From Planctomycetota bacterium (GTDB lineage Bacteria > Planctomycetota > Planctomycetia > Gemmatales > HRBIN36), in assembly GCA_014584395.1 (NCBI GenBank), contig JACTMY010000020.1, positions 124,001 through 188,000 of the forward strand: a stretch of 64,000 nucleotides of DNA, in the 5' to 3' direction. Within the stretch, counting starts at the first letter, position 1, and every line of letters starts with the position of its first letter. Both the position numbers and the translations under genes were made by a program. Under the pieces are notes generated by a model, which saw nothing but the letters and a program-made list of their open reading frames with translations, did not search any database and was not told the DNA's origin. Below are positions 1 to 8,012 of the stretch, piece by piece.

Positions 1-204
1 GAGGATGCGCTGCCCATAACCTTGACCCCCGCGCCTGTCAAGCCATTTCGCAACATATTCCCAAACTTCAGAACGAGCTGGTTTGCCTGGCTTGCGCCGC
101 TTGTCGTCGTCGAGCCTTTGTGCGCCGCGCGGTTCATGCCCCGCGAGACGCGCCCGCTCCGAATCTCCGCCGACACAAGTTTGGGGATGAGTTGCCGATT
201 TCCC

Positions 205-235
205 GCACAATCTCGCCCAGACCAGAATGTATAAT
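205..235 (+). promoter_or_regulatory. Possible promoter of the DUF1559 gene
   Basis: A perfect TATAAT lies at 230-235, about 30 bases before the ATG at 267. No convincing -35 hexamer is present 17 bases upstream, so this is a weak call. If it is right, the alternative ATG at 234 would fall inside the -10 box, which favours the ATG at 267 as the true start of the gene. The stretch 1-229 holds nothing else I can support. Confidence 0.3.
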
Positions 236-266
236 GGAAAGTCCATCATGTCTGAGGTCGCGCATC

Positions 267-1166
267 ATGTCGCAGCAACTTCGATCCCGTTCAGGAGTGT
301 CGCTGATCGAACTGCTGGTCGTCATAGCGATCATCGTCTTGCTCATCGCACTTTTGATGCCCGCCATTCAGCGCGTCCGCGCCGCGGTGGATCGCATGAT
401 CTGCGGCAGCAACTTGCGGCAGATGGCCATCGCCGCCCACCACTATCATCTGGACTACGGCCGCTTCCCCGCCGCCGCGGTCGTCGTCCCCAGCCCGCGC
501 ATGTGGGTGGTCGATCTGCTGCCTTACATTGAAGAGAACAACCTCTACCATCGCTACCGCTATGATCTGTCCTGGGACGATCCGGGCAATCAGCCGATGG
601 TGGCCAAGCATATTCCCCTCATGGTCTGCCCCTCGGCGACGGGAGTGAACTCGCGGGGCAATCGCATCAACGGCGTGGAGTATGGCCTGTGCGATTATTC
701 GCCGATCGCCGACGTGGATCACCGCCTCATCGCCACCGGGCTGCTCGCGCCCTGGAATGGCAATCCGCTGGGCGTGATGTCGGCGGAACAAGGGGCGCGG
801 ATCGCCGAGGTGTGCGACGGCGTCTCCAATACGATCCTGATCGCCGAAGTGGCGGGTCGGCCGGAAAGCTGGATCAAGGGGCGCTTTGCTGGCTTCACGG
901 AAGTGGCGGGCTGGGCGACGTACAACGGCGTCACGCCGATCAACCTGGATGGCACGTCGGAGGATGGGACGACGCTCTATGGCCCCTGCGCCATCAACTG
1001 CAACAACATCCACGAAGTCTACGGCTTCCACGTCGTCGGCGCCAACGTCGTCTTTGCCGACGGCAGCGTGCATTTCCTCAAGCAAACGATCAACATCAAG
1101 GTCATGGCGGCGCTGGTCACCCGCGATGGCGGCGAGGTGGTGCAGAGCGCGGATTTCGAGGATTGA
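267..1166 (+). CDS. DUF1559 (prepilin-type) secreted protein
   Basis: Protein of 299 residues with a type IV prepilin-like N terminus: a short basic leader, then GVSLIELLVVIAI followed by a hydrophobic helix (about residues 10-35). This matches the N-methylation motif of pseudopilins, with cleavage expected after Gly and Glu at +5. The body carries the DUF1559 hallmarks: C-x-x-NLRQMAIAAHHYH just after the helix and, near the C terminus, a G-x-NVVFADGSVHF segment. DUF1559 proteins are expanded in planctomycetes, often dozens per genome, and their function is unknown; they are probably exported through a type II secretion or pseudopilus-like route. The gene stands alone, facing the ftsK-type gene. 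In-frame ATGs exist at 120 and 234; 267 is chosen because the leader is then of normal length. Confidence 0.85.
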   Translation: MSQQLRSRSGVSLIELLVVIAIIVLLIALLMPAIQRVRAAVDRMICGSNLRQMAIAAHHYHLDYGRFPAAAVVVPSPRMWVVDLLPYIEENNLYHRYRYDLSWDDPGNQPMVAKHIPLMVCPSATGVNSRGNRINGVEYGLCDYSPIADVDHRLIATGLLAPWNGNPLGVMSAEQGARIAEVCDGVSNTILIAEVAGRPESWIKGRFAGFTEVAGWATYNGVTPINLDGTSEDGTTLYGPCAINCNNIHEVYGFHVVGANVVFADGSVHFLKQTINIKVMAALVTRDGGEVVQSADFED

Positions 1167-1195
1167 ACGAAGGGAACGCTGACGGCGATCGTCGA

Positions 1196-3553
1196 TCAAG
1201 CGGCTTCGGGCGACTCCATCTCCTTCCGTTTCATCGCTTCCCACTCTTCGGGGGTGATCAACACCTCCCGGGCGTTGGAACCGTTGTAAGCGCCAACGAT
1301 GCCGTCCTCGGCCATGAAGTCCACCAGGCGCGCCGCCCGGCCATAGCCGATCCCCAGCGCCCGCTGCAACAGCGACACGCTGCCCCGCTGTTCGCGGATG
1401 ATCACGTCGATGGCGGCTTCATAAAGCTCATCCCGGCTGCGCATCCCTTCCAGGCCGCCCTTGCCGTCCTTCGTGCCGTTTTGCAGTTGGATCAATTCTC
1501 GGGCGTAGGTCGGTTCGCATTCGAGGAACGACACGACCTGGCCGATGTCGTGGTCGCCGGCAAAGGTGCCCTGGGCCCGGACGATGCTGCTCGTGCCCGG
1601 CTGCAGGAACAGCATGTCGCCGCGGCCCAGCAGTTTTTCCGCGCCCATCTCGTCCAGAACGACGCGGCTGTCGGTGCGGCTCGACACCTGGAAGCAAATC
1701 CGCGCGGGCAGGTTGGATTTGATGAGGCCGGTGATGACGTCCACCGTCGGCTTCTGCGTGGCCACGACCAGATGGATGCCCGCCGCCCGGGATTTCTGGG
1801 CCAGGCGGATGATGTGCGTCTCCACTTCCTTGCGCATCATCATCATGAGGTCGTTCATCTCATCGACGAAGATGACGATGTAGGGCATGCGCTCGGGGAT
1901 GCGGGCCTTTTCCTCGTCGTCCACGGGCTTGACTCGGCGGTAAATCTCCTCGGGCGACAGTTCGTTGTAAGAGGCGATGCCGCGGACGCGGGCCCGGCTC
2001 AGGAGATCGTAACGCTCCTCCATTTTGTCCACCGCCCAACTCAGGATCGCCTCCGCCTTCTTCATGTCCTTCACCACGGGGTGCATCAGGTGCGGCACCT
2101 TGCCGTATTCGGACAACTCCAGCATCTTCGGATCGATCATGATCATCTTGACCTCGTCGGGCCGGCGGGTCATCAAGATGCTGAGAATGATGGCGTTCAT
2201 GCAGACGGACTTGCCTGTGCCGGTGCGGCCGGCAATGAGCAGGTGCGGCATCTCCGTCAGGTCGTAGATGAGCGGCCGGCCTTCCGAATCCTTGCCCAGG
2301 AACAGCGGGATTTTCAGCTTCTGCAGCTTGGGGCCGGCGTTGAGGATCACTTCCTTGAGCTTGACCGTGGCCCGATGGTCGTTGGGAATCTCGATGCCCA
2401 CCGTGTCCTTGCCGGGCAAGGGCGCCACCACGCGGATCGAGGGCACTTTCATGTTGAGGGCCAGGTCGTCGGCCAAGACGGTGACCTTGCTGAGCCGCAC
2501 GCCCGTCTCCAGGGCGATTTCGTACATCGTGATCACCGGGCCGGTGTTGATCCCCACCACTTTGACGGTGAGGCCGAAGTCGAGGAACACCTTCTCCAGC
2601 TTGACGGCCCGTTCCCGCAACTGTTGCTCATGCGCCTCGAAGGGAAACGGCTCGGGATCTTCCAGCAGCTCGAGCGGCGGCATTTTGAAGTCCGCGGGCA
2701 GGCTGGGTTCCTTGGCAGTTCCTGTGGCCTCTTTCTTGCCTGATGCGTCCGCACCCGCTTCTGCTCCCGACGCTTCGGATTTCGCTGCGCCGATGAGAGC
2801 GGAGACCAGGTTGGGCAGCACGCCTTTTTTCACTTCGGGCATGGGCGGCGGCTCCGCGGCCGGCTCGGGGCGCGGCGCGGCGGCGGGTATGCCGACGTGC
2901 CGAATCGGAATGGAGGTCGAACGGGTTTTCGCCGGCGCCAGGGCTTCGCGCTGCCGTTCCGCGAGGATGGATTCGATGGCGTCCATCTTGCGGTTGACGT
3001 ACCAGCGCAGCCAAACGCGCTGCAGCCGGCTCAGCCCCTGCTGCACCAGCGGCCAGAGCAGATCGAAGGCAAAGCCGACCGCGCCGACGAGCCAGGCCGT
3101 CGTGACCAGGAAGATGCCCCAAAAGGTCAGGTGCCGATCGAGCCATTGATGTAGGAGAGCACCGAGCAGTCCGCCATGCTGGTCGGCCAGGTCCAGAGCC
3201 AGGGCCAAACCGGGCACGAGGGCCAGCCAACCGATCGTGCGGGTCAACCAGCGGCCATGGCGGCGTTCGAGGAGCAAGGCACAACCGAGCACGCCCCAAG
3301 CGATCATGAGGGGAGCGACGGCCCAGCCCAACTGTTCGATGAGCCAGTGGCTCAGGTTGGCGCCCAGTCCGCCGAGAATAGGATGGAGGGGAGTCTCGGC
3401 GCCGCCGGGGTTCGAGGGGGCTTGTGACGACGCGAGCGACCGGGGAGGTTGGGAAGCGGGGTCATGGCCGAGCAGCGCGACACCGGTCACGAGCCAGGCC
3501 ACGAGCAACACGGCCGCCATCCAGTCCACGAGTCGGCGAAGTCGCCTGAGCAT
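1196..3553 (-). CDS. ftsK: FtsK/SpoIIIE-family DNA translocase
   Basis: Protein of 785 residues. Four transmembrane helices occupy roughly residues 10-175, followed by a Pro/Ala/Glu-rich linker (about 225-290), the alpha/beta motor and a C-terminal gamma winged helix. The Walker A loop is GRTGTGKS, preceded by MPHLLIA; the Walker B region ends in IVIFVDEMNDLMMM. The last 70 residues (SVSLLQRALGIGYGRAARL) match the gamma domain that reads KOPS-like DNA. Family role: ATP-driven, membrane-anchored pumping of chromosomal DNA during division and dimer resolution with XerCD. The linker is short compared with E. coli FtsK, as in SpoIIIE-type proteins. Divergent from trmL, with about 100 bp between the starts. 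Confidence 0.93.
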   Translation of the reverse strand: MLRRLRRLVDWMAAVLLVAWLVTGVALLGHDPASQPPRSLASSQAPSNPGGAETPLHPILGGLGANLSHWLIEQLGWAVAPLMIAWGVLGCALLLERRHGRWLTRTIGWLALVPGLALALDLADQHGGLLGALLHQWLDRHLTFWGIFLVTTAWLVGAVGFAFDLLWPLVQQGLSRLQRVWLRWYVNRKMDAIESILAERQREALAPAKTRSTSIPIRHVGIPAAAPRPEPAAEPPPMPEVKKGVLPNLVSALIGAAKSEASGAEAGADASGKKEATGTAKEPSLPADFKMPPLELLEDPEPFPFEAHEQQLRERAVKLEKVFLDFGLTVKVVGINTGPVITMYEIALETGVRLSKVTVLADDLALNMKVPSIRVVAPLPGKDTVGIEIPNDHRATVKLKEVILNAGPKLQKLKIPLFLGKDSEGRPLIYDLTEMPHLLIAGRTGTGKSVCMNAIILSILMTRRPDEVKMIMIDPKMLELSEYGKVPHLMHPVVKDMKKAEAILSWAVDKMEERYDLLSRARVRGIASYNELSPEEIYRRVKPVDDEEKARIPERMPYIVIFVDEMNDLMMMMRKEVETHIIRLAQKSRAAGIHLVVATQKPTVDVITGLIKSNLPARICFQVSSRTDSRVVLDEMGAEKLLGRGDMLFLQPGTSSIVRAQGTFAGDHDIGQVVSFLECEPTYARELIQLQNGTKDGKGGLEGMRSRDELYEAAIDVIIREQRGSVSLLQRALGIGYGRAARLVDFMAEDGIVGAYNGSNAREVLITPEEWEAMKRKEMESPEAA

Positions 3554-3656
3554 GCCCTACATCTCCCTGAAGCCCCGGGACATTCCCAAGAATGGCCCTT
3601 GATCTTGCTATCGGCCAGGGAACTTTGCAGGATGGTGAAAAAGGAGCGAGGCCGCC

Positions 3657-4187
3657 ATGGAAACCGGGGAAAGCACACTCAAGGCGTCGAGTATGCCGAT
3701 TGTGCACATCGCATTGGTCGAGCCGGAAATCGCGCCGAATACGGGGAACATCGCTCGCCTGTGCGCGGCCACGGGGGTCCGTCTCCATTTGATCGGCCGA
3801 TTGGGGTTTCATCTTGATGATCGTTCCTTGCGGCGCGCGGGGTGCGATTACTGGCCGCACGTCGACGTGCAGCAACATCTCGATTGGCGGCACTTCGGCC
3901 TGGCTCTGCCCCAGGCGCGCCGGATCGGCGTCGAAGCCAGGGTCGAACGCTGTTACACGGCCTGGCGTTATCAAGCCGGGGACGTGCTGGTCTTTGGCAG
4001 CGAATCCAAGGGACTGCCGGACGCGGTGCTGCGGGACTGCCAAACGGTGGTGCAAGTGCCGATGCCGACGGGGCGCGTGCGCAGCCTGAACCTGGCGACC
4101 ACGGTGGGGATTGTCATGTTCGAGGCCCTGCGGCAAATCTATCCATGGCCTGCACCGGAGGAACACGCCATGTCCTCCAATCCCTAG
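3657..4187 (+). CDS. trmL: tRNA (cytidine/uridine-34 2'-O)-methyltransferase
   Basis: SPOUT-family methyltransferase of 176 residues. It begins with the family start HIALVEPEIAPNTGNIAR (motif 1, with Asn and Arg) and ends with LVFGSESKGLP and the knot motif VPMPTGRVRSLNLATTVGI, which binds S-adenosylmethionine. TrmL methylates the wobble ribose of certain leucine tRNAs; the size is typical. The ATG at 3657 has an AAGGAG ten bases upstream. An internal ATG at 3693 would start right at the conserved domain and is the alternative. It is divergent from ftsK and has no evident partner gene. Confidence 0.9.
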   Translation: METGESTLKASSMPIVHIALVEPEIAPNTGNIARLCAATGVRLHLIGRLGFHLDDRSLRRAGCDYWPHVDVQQHLDWRHFGLALPQARRIGVEARVERCYTAWRYQAGDVLVFGSESKGLPDAVLRDCQTVVQVPMPTGRVRSLNLATTVGIVMFEALRQIYPWPAPEEHAMSSNP

Positions 4188-4336
4188 GCGCGGCAAATTT
4201 TACCCGGTTCCAAACTTGAGAGATTCCAATTGTGCTCGGGAAAACGATTGCACGGGCCGATAGATGAAAAGCGGCGCTGGCAGGACGCCTCCGCCGCACA
4301 AGACGCCTGGGACTCCCACGACACAAGGAAGGGTAT

Positions 4337-4636
4337 ATGTTGCAAAGGCAAATCGTCTCGGCCCCCACGCTGGAAGCGATTGAACAGTTAGCAGCGCAGC
4401 GGCTATGCGAACACAACGCCTGGGAAACGTCGAGCACGACCATGAAAAAACAAGTCTTGCGGCGGGGCGGCCGCATCTGCGGGATGATGCTGATCGCCCA
4501 TGGCCCCAAGCGGCAGGCGTGCCACGCCATTTGGTCTGGACCCGAACATCGCGTCCTCTTTTATGACACCGCCGGCAAGCGCTTCGCCGAGGTGACCCTC
4601 TGCGACGCCCCCGACTATCACCGCATGGCGGCTTGA
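4337..4636 (+). CDS. Small hypothetical protein
   Basis: Protein of 99 residues with no family I recognise. It has an AAGGAAGG ribosome-binding site before the ATG. The central part is basic (TMKKQVLRRGGR), and the second half reads as beta strands (HAIWSGPEHRVLFYDTAGKRF), suggesting a small alpha/beta fold. There is no signal peptide or membrane helix. It is followed 22 bases later by a strong intrinsic terminator, which supports it being a real, separately transcribed gene. Confidence 0.6.
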   Translation: MLQRQIVSAPTLEAIEQLAAQRLCEHNAWETSSTTMKKQVLRRGGRICGMMLIAHGPKRQACHAIWSGPEHRVLFYDTAGKRFAEVTLCDAPDYHRMAA

Positions 4637-4657
4637 TCGAGTTCGTTCAAAACATCG

Positions 4658-4708
4658 ATCCCCTCATGCCGCGATCCATACGCCGCGCGGCAGGAGGGGA
4701 TTTTTTTT
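4658..4708 (+). terminator. Intrinsic terminator after the 99-aa gene
   Basis: Left arm ATCCCCTC (4658-4665) plus TGCCGCG (4667-4673) pairs with CGCGGCA (4686-4692) plus GAGGGGAT (4694-4701). This gives a 15-bp stem with one single-base mismatch, followed by eight T residues (4701-4708). The T-tract is on the plus side only, so it ends rightward transcription before the convergent PilZ gene. Confidence 0.9.
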
Positions 4709-4728
4709 GGCGCTGACCGCGGGCTCCA

Positions 4729-5067
4729 TCACGTGAACTGCTGCATGTCCAGGTAAGTCAGCGGTTTGTGAAAGCGCACACCGATCGATACCCGCTGCGG
4801 ATCGAGTTGTTCGAGCCAGACGACCGTGGCGTGAATCTTGACCTTCCGCGGACTGCCGATGGAACTCAATTGCAATTCCACATCGTCCTGGACTTCCAGG
4901 CCCGCTTGCGCCACGAGGCAGGCGCCCGTTTGCGAGATGTCCCAAATCATCAGTGCGAGATTGGAGCCTAGACCCGTGGTGCCCTTGCGGCATTCGATCT
5001 GGACCTTGCCTTTTGGTTTTTTGCGGATCGAGCCGCGCCGATTCGGATGAGGCGTGGGTGTGGACAT
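4729..5067 (-). CDS. PilZ domain protein
   Basis: Protein of 112 residues that is essentially a single PilZ domain. The c-di-GMP motif is degenerate at the N end (NRRGSIRKK in the place of RxxxR) but the second element, DISQTGACL, fits the D/NxSxxG consensus well. A beta-rich stretch and the typical GVRF ending (RVSIGVRFHKPL) follow. The domain normally binds cyclic di-GMP and relays it to a partner; whether this one still binds is inference. The ATG at 5067 is preferred over an upstream one at 5109 because the domain begins soon after. Stand-alone gene. Confidence 0.8.
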   Translation of the reverse strand: MSTPTPHPNRRGSIRKKPKGKVQIECRKGTTGLGSNLALMIWDISQTGACLVAQAGLEVQDDVELQLSSIGSPRKVKIHATVVWLEQLDPQRVSIGVRFHKPLTYLDMQQFT

Positions 5068-5430
5068 GATTAACACGATGCTTCCCCAAGGACTTGCGTA
5101 GTGCCTCAAAACTCACCCATTCCTTGAAAAGGTAGCTTTTTTTTCCGGCCTCGACAAGTTTTTCTGACTATTCCATCAAGTCCTTGGCTGCCTTGGACTT
5201 TGCCGTCAACCAAAAATCATCGGGTTAGCTAGAAAAAACCGTCTGGCGAGATCAACCCTCCTACCCAGAGTAATCTGATCGGGCAGACCTGTCCGGGTGC
5301 GAAAGCTCGGAGGAGAGCGTCAAGTTTGCGGGCGGCAAACTCCGATGTTGGAGGTAGCAACGCGGCCAGATCGCGTCTTGGTGAATGGATGATCTGGCGG
5401 CTCGGATTTCACACCTAGGAGAAATAAGCG
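5068..5430 (+). other. Intergenic region with structured leader (hairpins 5293-5398)
   Basis: No gene fits in these 363 bases. The right half is highly self-complementary in the sense of the downstream lipoprotein gene. CCGGG (5293-5297) pairs with CTCGG (5306-5310). TCGGAG (5307-5312) can pair with CTCCGA (5340-5345), enclosing AGTTTGC (5323-5329) with GCAAACT (5335-5341). GCCAGATC (5365-5372) pairs with GATCTGGC (5391-5398). The first two pairings compete for the same bases, as in switch-like leaders. The lipoprotein ATG follows 32 bases after the last arm. No known riboswitch consensus is satisfied by eye. Confidence 0.45.
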
Positions 5431-5880
5431 ATGAATCGCAAACGCTTCAGTCTGGTCATGTTGATGCTCTTTATGTCCACCTTGGTCGGTTGCGGAGTTC
5501 AAACCGATCAGACCCAAACCCGCCAGCATCATCGCTTATTCGACGAGATTCGCAGCTTGACCGCGACCCGCAACCAGCTCCAATCCGATCTCAAGAACGC
5601 CCGCGAGGAAGCGGCCACGCTGAACGACGTCCTGCTCCAAGTGCAACTTGACAATGAAGCCATGCACGCGGAGATCATGCAACTGCGGCAGGAACGCAGC
5701 GAACTGAAGCGCCATTTGGCCAACCGCACCAATGAGCGGGATCAACACGCCGCCAGCCTCCAGGAATTGCGGCAAGGGATCAAGGTCCTTCTCGACCGCG
5801 CCGACGCCAGCCTGGCTCCCGCCTCCCAAGGCGAGGAGAAATTGACCACGGCCTCCTTTTCCAAGACGGAACTGGAGTAA
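5431..5880 (+). CDS. Coiled-coil lipoprotein
   Basis: Protein of 149 residues. It starts MNRKRF, then a hydrophobic segment ending in the lipobox LVGC (Cys about residue 21), so it should be lipid-anchored. The remainder is almost entirely charged helix with heptad-like spacing (residues about 35-120; for example LRQERSELKRHLANR), predicted to form a long coiled coil, with a short polar tail. There is a good AGGAG ribosome-binding site. It resembles small envelope spacer or adaptor lipoproteins in shape only; I cannot assign a family. It is transcribed with its own structured leader and ends at a strong terminator, so it is probably monocistronic and abundant. Confidence 0.75.
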   Translation: MNRKRFSLVMLMLFMSTLVGCGVQTDQTQTRQHHRLFDEIRSLTATRNQLQSDLKNAREEAATLNDVLLQVQLDNEAMHAEIMQLRQERSELKRHLANRTNERDQHAASLQELRQGIKVLLDRADASLAPASQGEEKLTTASFSKTELE

Positions 5881-5925
5881 CGCACCGCGCTGTTTACCGA
5901 ACATCACCAGCCATCTTGTCCATCG

Positions 5926-5960
5926 CCGCCCCATGGTTCGCCATGGGGTGGTTTTTTTTT
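5926..5960 (+). terminator. Intrinsic terminator after the lipoprotein gene
   Basis: CCGCCCCATGG (5926-5936), a TTCG tetraloop, then CCATGGGGTGG (5941-5951): 11 base pairs including one G-T wobble. Nine T residues follow (5952-5960). It is a textbook plus-strand terminator separating the lipoprotein gene from the nrf operon. Confidence 0.95.
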
Positions 5961-5984
5961 CATGACCAGGGGGCGACTTTTTCA

Positions 5985-6013
5985 TTGACGTTAGGGGCAT
6001 GGCCATCGATACT
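5985..6013 (+). promoter_or_regulatory. Candidate sigma-70 promoter of nrfHA
   Basis: TTGACG (5985-5990) and GATACT (6008-6013) are separated by exactly 17 bases and lie 50 bases before the nrfH ATG at 6063. The promoter sits directly after the terminator of the preceding gene, which fits a dedicated promoter. No obvious FNR or NarL site was identified. Confidence 0.45.
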
Positions 6014-6062
6014 AAGTTTCCTTTTTCGATCCACCCAGGAGCAGGAGGCGAGCCTGCCACTC

Positions 6063-6545
6063 ATGATGCGGCGTTGCTGTTCGTGGCTTTGCGTCGGCAC
6101 ATTGTCGGGTTGGGTGCTCACGGTCCTCACCGGCCTGCTCACCGGCGCCGGCTCCTATACCGTTTACTACGGCGAGGCCTTTTCCTACCTCAGCGACGAC
6201 CCCAAGGCCTGCGTCAATTGCCACATCATGCGCGAGCATCACGACGGCTGGCAGAAGGCCAGCCATCATGCCGTCGCCAAGTGCGTCGATTGTCATCTGC
6301 CGCAGGAGTTCATCCCCAAATATCTGGCCAAGGCGGAAAATGGCTTTTGGCATTCGAAGGGGTTCACCTTTCAAGACTTCCATGAGCCGATCCGCATCCA
6401 TCGCAACAACAGCCAAATCCTGCAGGATAACTGCATTCGCTGCCACGGCGAGTTGGTCCACGAGATCAATCTGCCGCGCCGCAACGCTGAAACCCTCAAC
6501 TGCGTTCGCTGTCATCTGTCCGTTGGTCATGGTCCTCCACATTAA
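6063..6545 (+). CDS. nrfH: Cytochrome c nitrite reductase small subunit (quinol-oxidising tetrahaem NrfH)
   Basis: NapC/NirT-family protein of about 160 residues: one N-terminal membrane anchor (about residues 5-30) and four CXXCH haem sites (CVNCH, CVDCH, CIRCH and CVRCH). Family role: it anchors the complex on the outer face of the cytoplasmic membrane, takes electrons from menaquinol and passes them to NrfA. The start at 6063 gives a short basic head before the anchor; an upstream ATG at 5916 would run through the terminator and promoter and is rejected. NrfA starts 21 bases downstream, so the two are co-transcribed. The window also contains a MqnP-like prenyltransferase, consistent with menaquinone as donor. 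Confidence 0.9.
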   Translation: MMRRCCSWLCVGTLSGWVLTVLTGLLTGAGSYTVYYGEAFSYLSDDPKACVNCHIMREHHDGWQKASHHAVAKCVDCHLPQEFIPKYLAKAENGFWHSKGFTFQDFHEPIRIHRNNSQILQDNCIRCHGELVHEINLPRRNAETLNCVRCHLSVGHGPPH

Positions 6546-6566
6546 CCTCGACATGGAACCCCAAGC

Positions 6567-8006
6567 ATGGCGTCGATTCCTCCCGCTCGCCGATCCCCGC
6601 GACTCGCTTACATTCTCGGTCTGGTCCTCGTGGCGGCGGCCACGTTTGGGGTGATGTGGCTGTGGCAAAACATCAGCGACCGCAAAGAAGAAGCCAAGCA
6701 GACCGTTTTTCGGGTCGTCGAGGTCACGCCGGACACCATCAACCCCGCCGTCTGGGGCAAGAACTACCCCCGGCAATTTGACAGCTATTCACGCACCGTC
6801 GACGTCGATCGGACGCGCCATGGCGGCTCCGATGCATTTAACAAGCTGGAGGAAGAGCCGCTCTGGAAAGTGATTTTCAACGGCTATCCTTTTGGCGTGG
6901 ACTATCGAGAAGAGCGGGGCCACGCTTACATGCTTACCGATCAGGACACGACCGAGCGGGTGGCGCGTTTCAAGCAGCCCGGCGCCTGTTTGCATTGTCA
7001 TTCGAGCATCCTCGCGGCCTACCGCGAACAGGGCGTGAAGATGGGCGTGCCGCGGGAGGAAGCCCGCCGGCAGGAAGCCATCATGAAGGGTTTCGAGGAA
7101 GTCTGCGCCATGCCCCTCGCGGACGCCCGGAAAATGGTGGAGCATCCCGTCAGTTGCATCGATTGCCACAATGCCGATTCGATGGCCCTGGAAGTGCGCC
7201 GTCCGGCGTTCTTGAATGGCCTGCAAGTGCTCGCGGAGACCGCCGACAGCCTGCCGCACATGCCCAGCATCGAACGCTGGCGCAAGGGCGATCGCCAGCA
7301 GCCCTATAACCCCAACACGATGGCCAGCCGGCAGGAAATGCGGTCGCTGGTGTGTGCGCAGTGCCACGTGGAATACTATTTCCAGGGCGACCGCAAGCTG
7401 CTGGTCTATCCCTGGCACAAGGGGTTAAAGGCCGAGCAGATCGAAGCCTATTTCGACGACGTCAAGCATCGCGATTGGGTTCATGGCGTGAGCGGCGCAC
7501 CGGTGCTCAAGGCACAGCACCCGGAGTTCGAATTATGGTCGCAGGGGATTCATGCCCGCTCGGGCGTGTCTTGTTCCGACTGCCACATGCCCTATCAGCG
7601 GGAGGGAGCGATCAAGGTGAGCGATCACCACGTCCGCAGCCCCCTGCTCAACGTGGCCCGCGCCTGTCAAACCTGTCATCACTTTGAAGAGAAGGAAATC
7701 CTGGCCCGGGCCGAGATGATCCAGGATCGGACCAAGAAGCTCATGCTGCGGTCCAAGGAATCCTTAGTGGAGCTGATTGAGACCATCGCCAAGGCCAAGC
7801 AAGCGGGAGCTTCCGACGAAGCTCTGGCCAAAGCACGTGATCTGCAGCGCAAGGCGCAGTGGCGGCTGGATTTCATCGCGGCGGAAAATTCCATGGGCTT
7901 CCATGCGCCGCAAGAGTCGGCCCGCATTCTCGCGGAAGCCATCGACTACGCCCGGCAAGGCACCCTGGCCGCCGAACGCGCCATGCCCGCTGCAGGGCAC
8001 CGATAG
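6567..8006 (+). CDS. nrfA: Ammonia-forming cytochrome c nitrite reductase, pentahaem NrfA (CXXCH active-site type)
   Basis: Protein of 479 residues with an N-terminal membrane or signal helix (about 10-32). Five haem sites are seen: CLHCH (C141), CIDCH (C197), CAQCH (C263), CSDCH (C336) and CQTCH (C367). The third is followed by VEYYF, which carries the catalytic Tyr, and SDHHVRSPLL carries the conserved active-site and haem-ligand His residues. The YPWHKG block matches the NrfA calcium-site region. It catalyses six-electron reduction of nitrite to ammonium (DNRA) with NrfH as electron donor. The first, catalytic haem is normally CXXCK; here it is CLHCH, so His should be the ligand, as reported for the Campylobacter-type enzyme. 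The basic helical tail may be a membrane or partner contact. Confidence 0.92.
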   Translation: MASIPPARRSPRLAYILGLVLVAAATFGVMWLWQNISDRKEEAKQTVFRVVEVTPDTINPAVWGKNYPRQFDSYSRTVDVDRTRHGGSDAFNKLEEEPLWKVIFNGYPFGVDYREERGHAYMLTDQDTTERVARFKQPGACLHCHSSILAAYREQGVKMGVPREEARRQEAIMKGFEEVCAMPLADARKMVEHPVSCIDCHNADSMALEVRRPAFLNGLQVLAETADSLPHMPSIERWRKGDRQQPYNPNTMASRQEMRSLVCAQCHVEYYFQGDRKLLVYPWHKGLKAEQIEAYFDDVKHRDWVHGVSGAPVLKAQHPEFELWSQGIHARSGVSCSDCHMPYQREGAIKVSDHHVRSPLLNVARACQTCHHFEEKEILARAEMIQDRTKKLMLRSKESLVELIETIAKAKQAGASDEALAKARDLQRKAQWRLDFIAAENSMGFHAPQESARILAEAIDYARQGTLAAERAMPAAGHR

Positions 8007-8012
8007 GCAGCG

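Noticed and set aside
291..1244. Antisense open frame over the DUF1559 gene
   Set aside because: His/Arg/Asp-rich translation without domain; the other strand carries a clear DUF1559 protein.
689..2743. Very long open frame antisense to the ftsK-type gene
   Set aside because: It is a shadow of the high-GC ftsK-type frame on the opposite strand: low-complexity His/Asp/Gly-rich translation, no domain. The same applies to 13035-14282, 46190-47470, 55383-57662 and 58341-60596.
5293..5398. c-di-GMP-I (GEMM) riboswitch
   Set aside because: Only fragments (GGCAAAC, GGTAGC) resemble the consensus and the order is wrong; GCAAAGCC and the tetraloop-receptor pair are missing.
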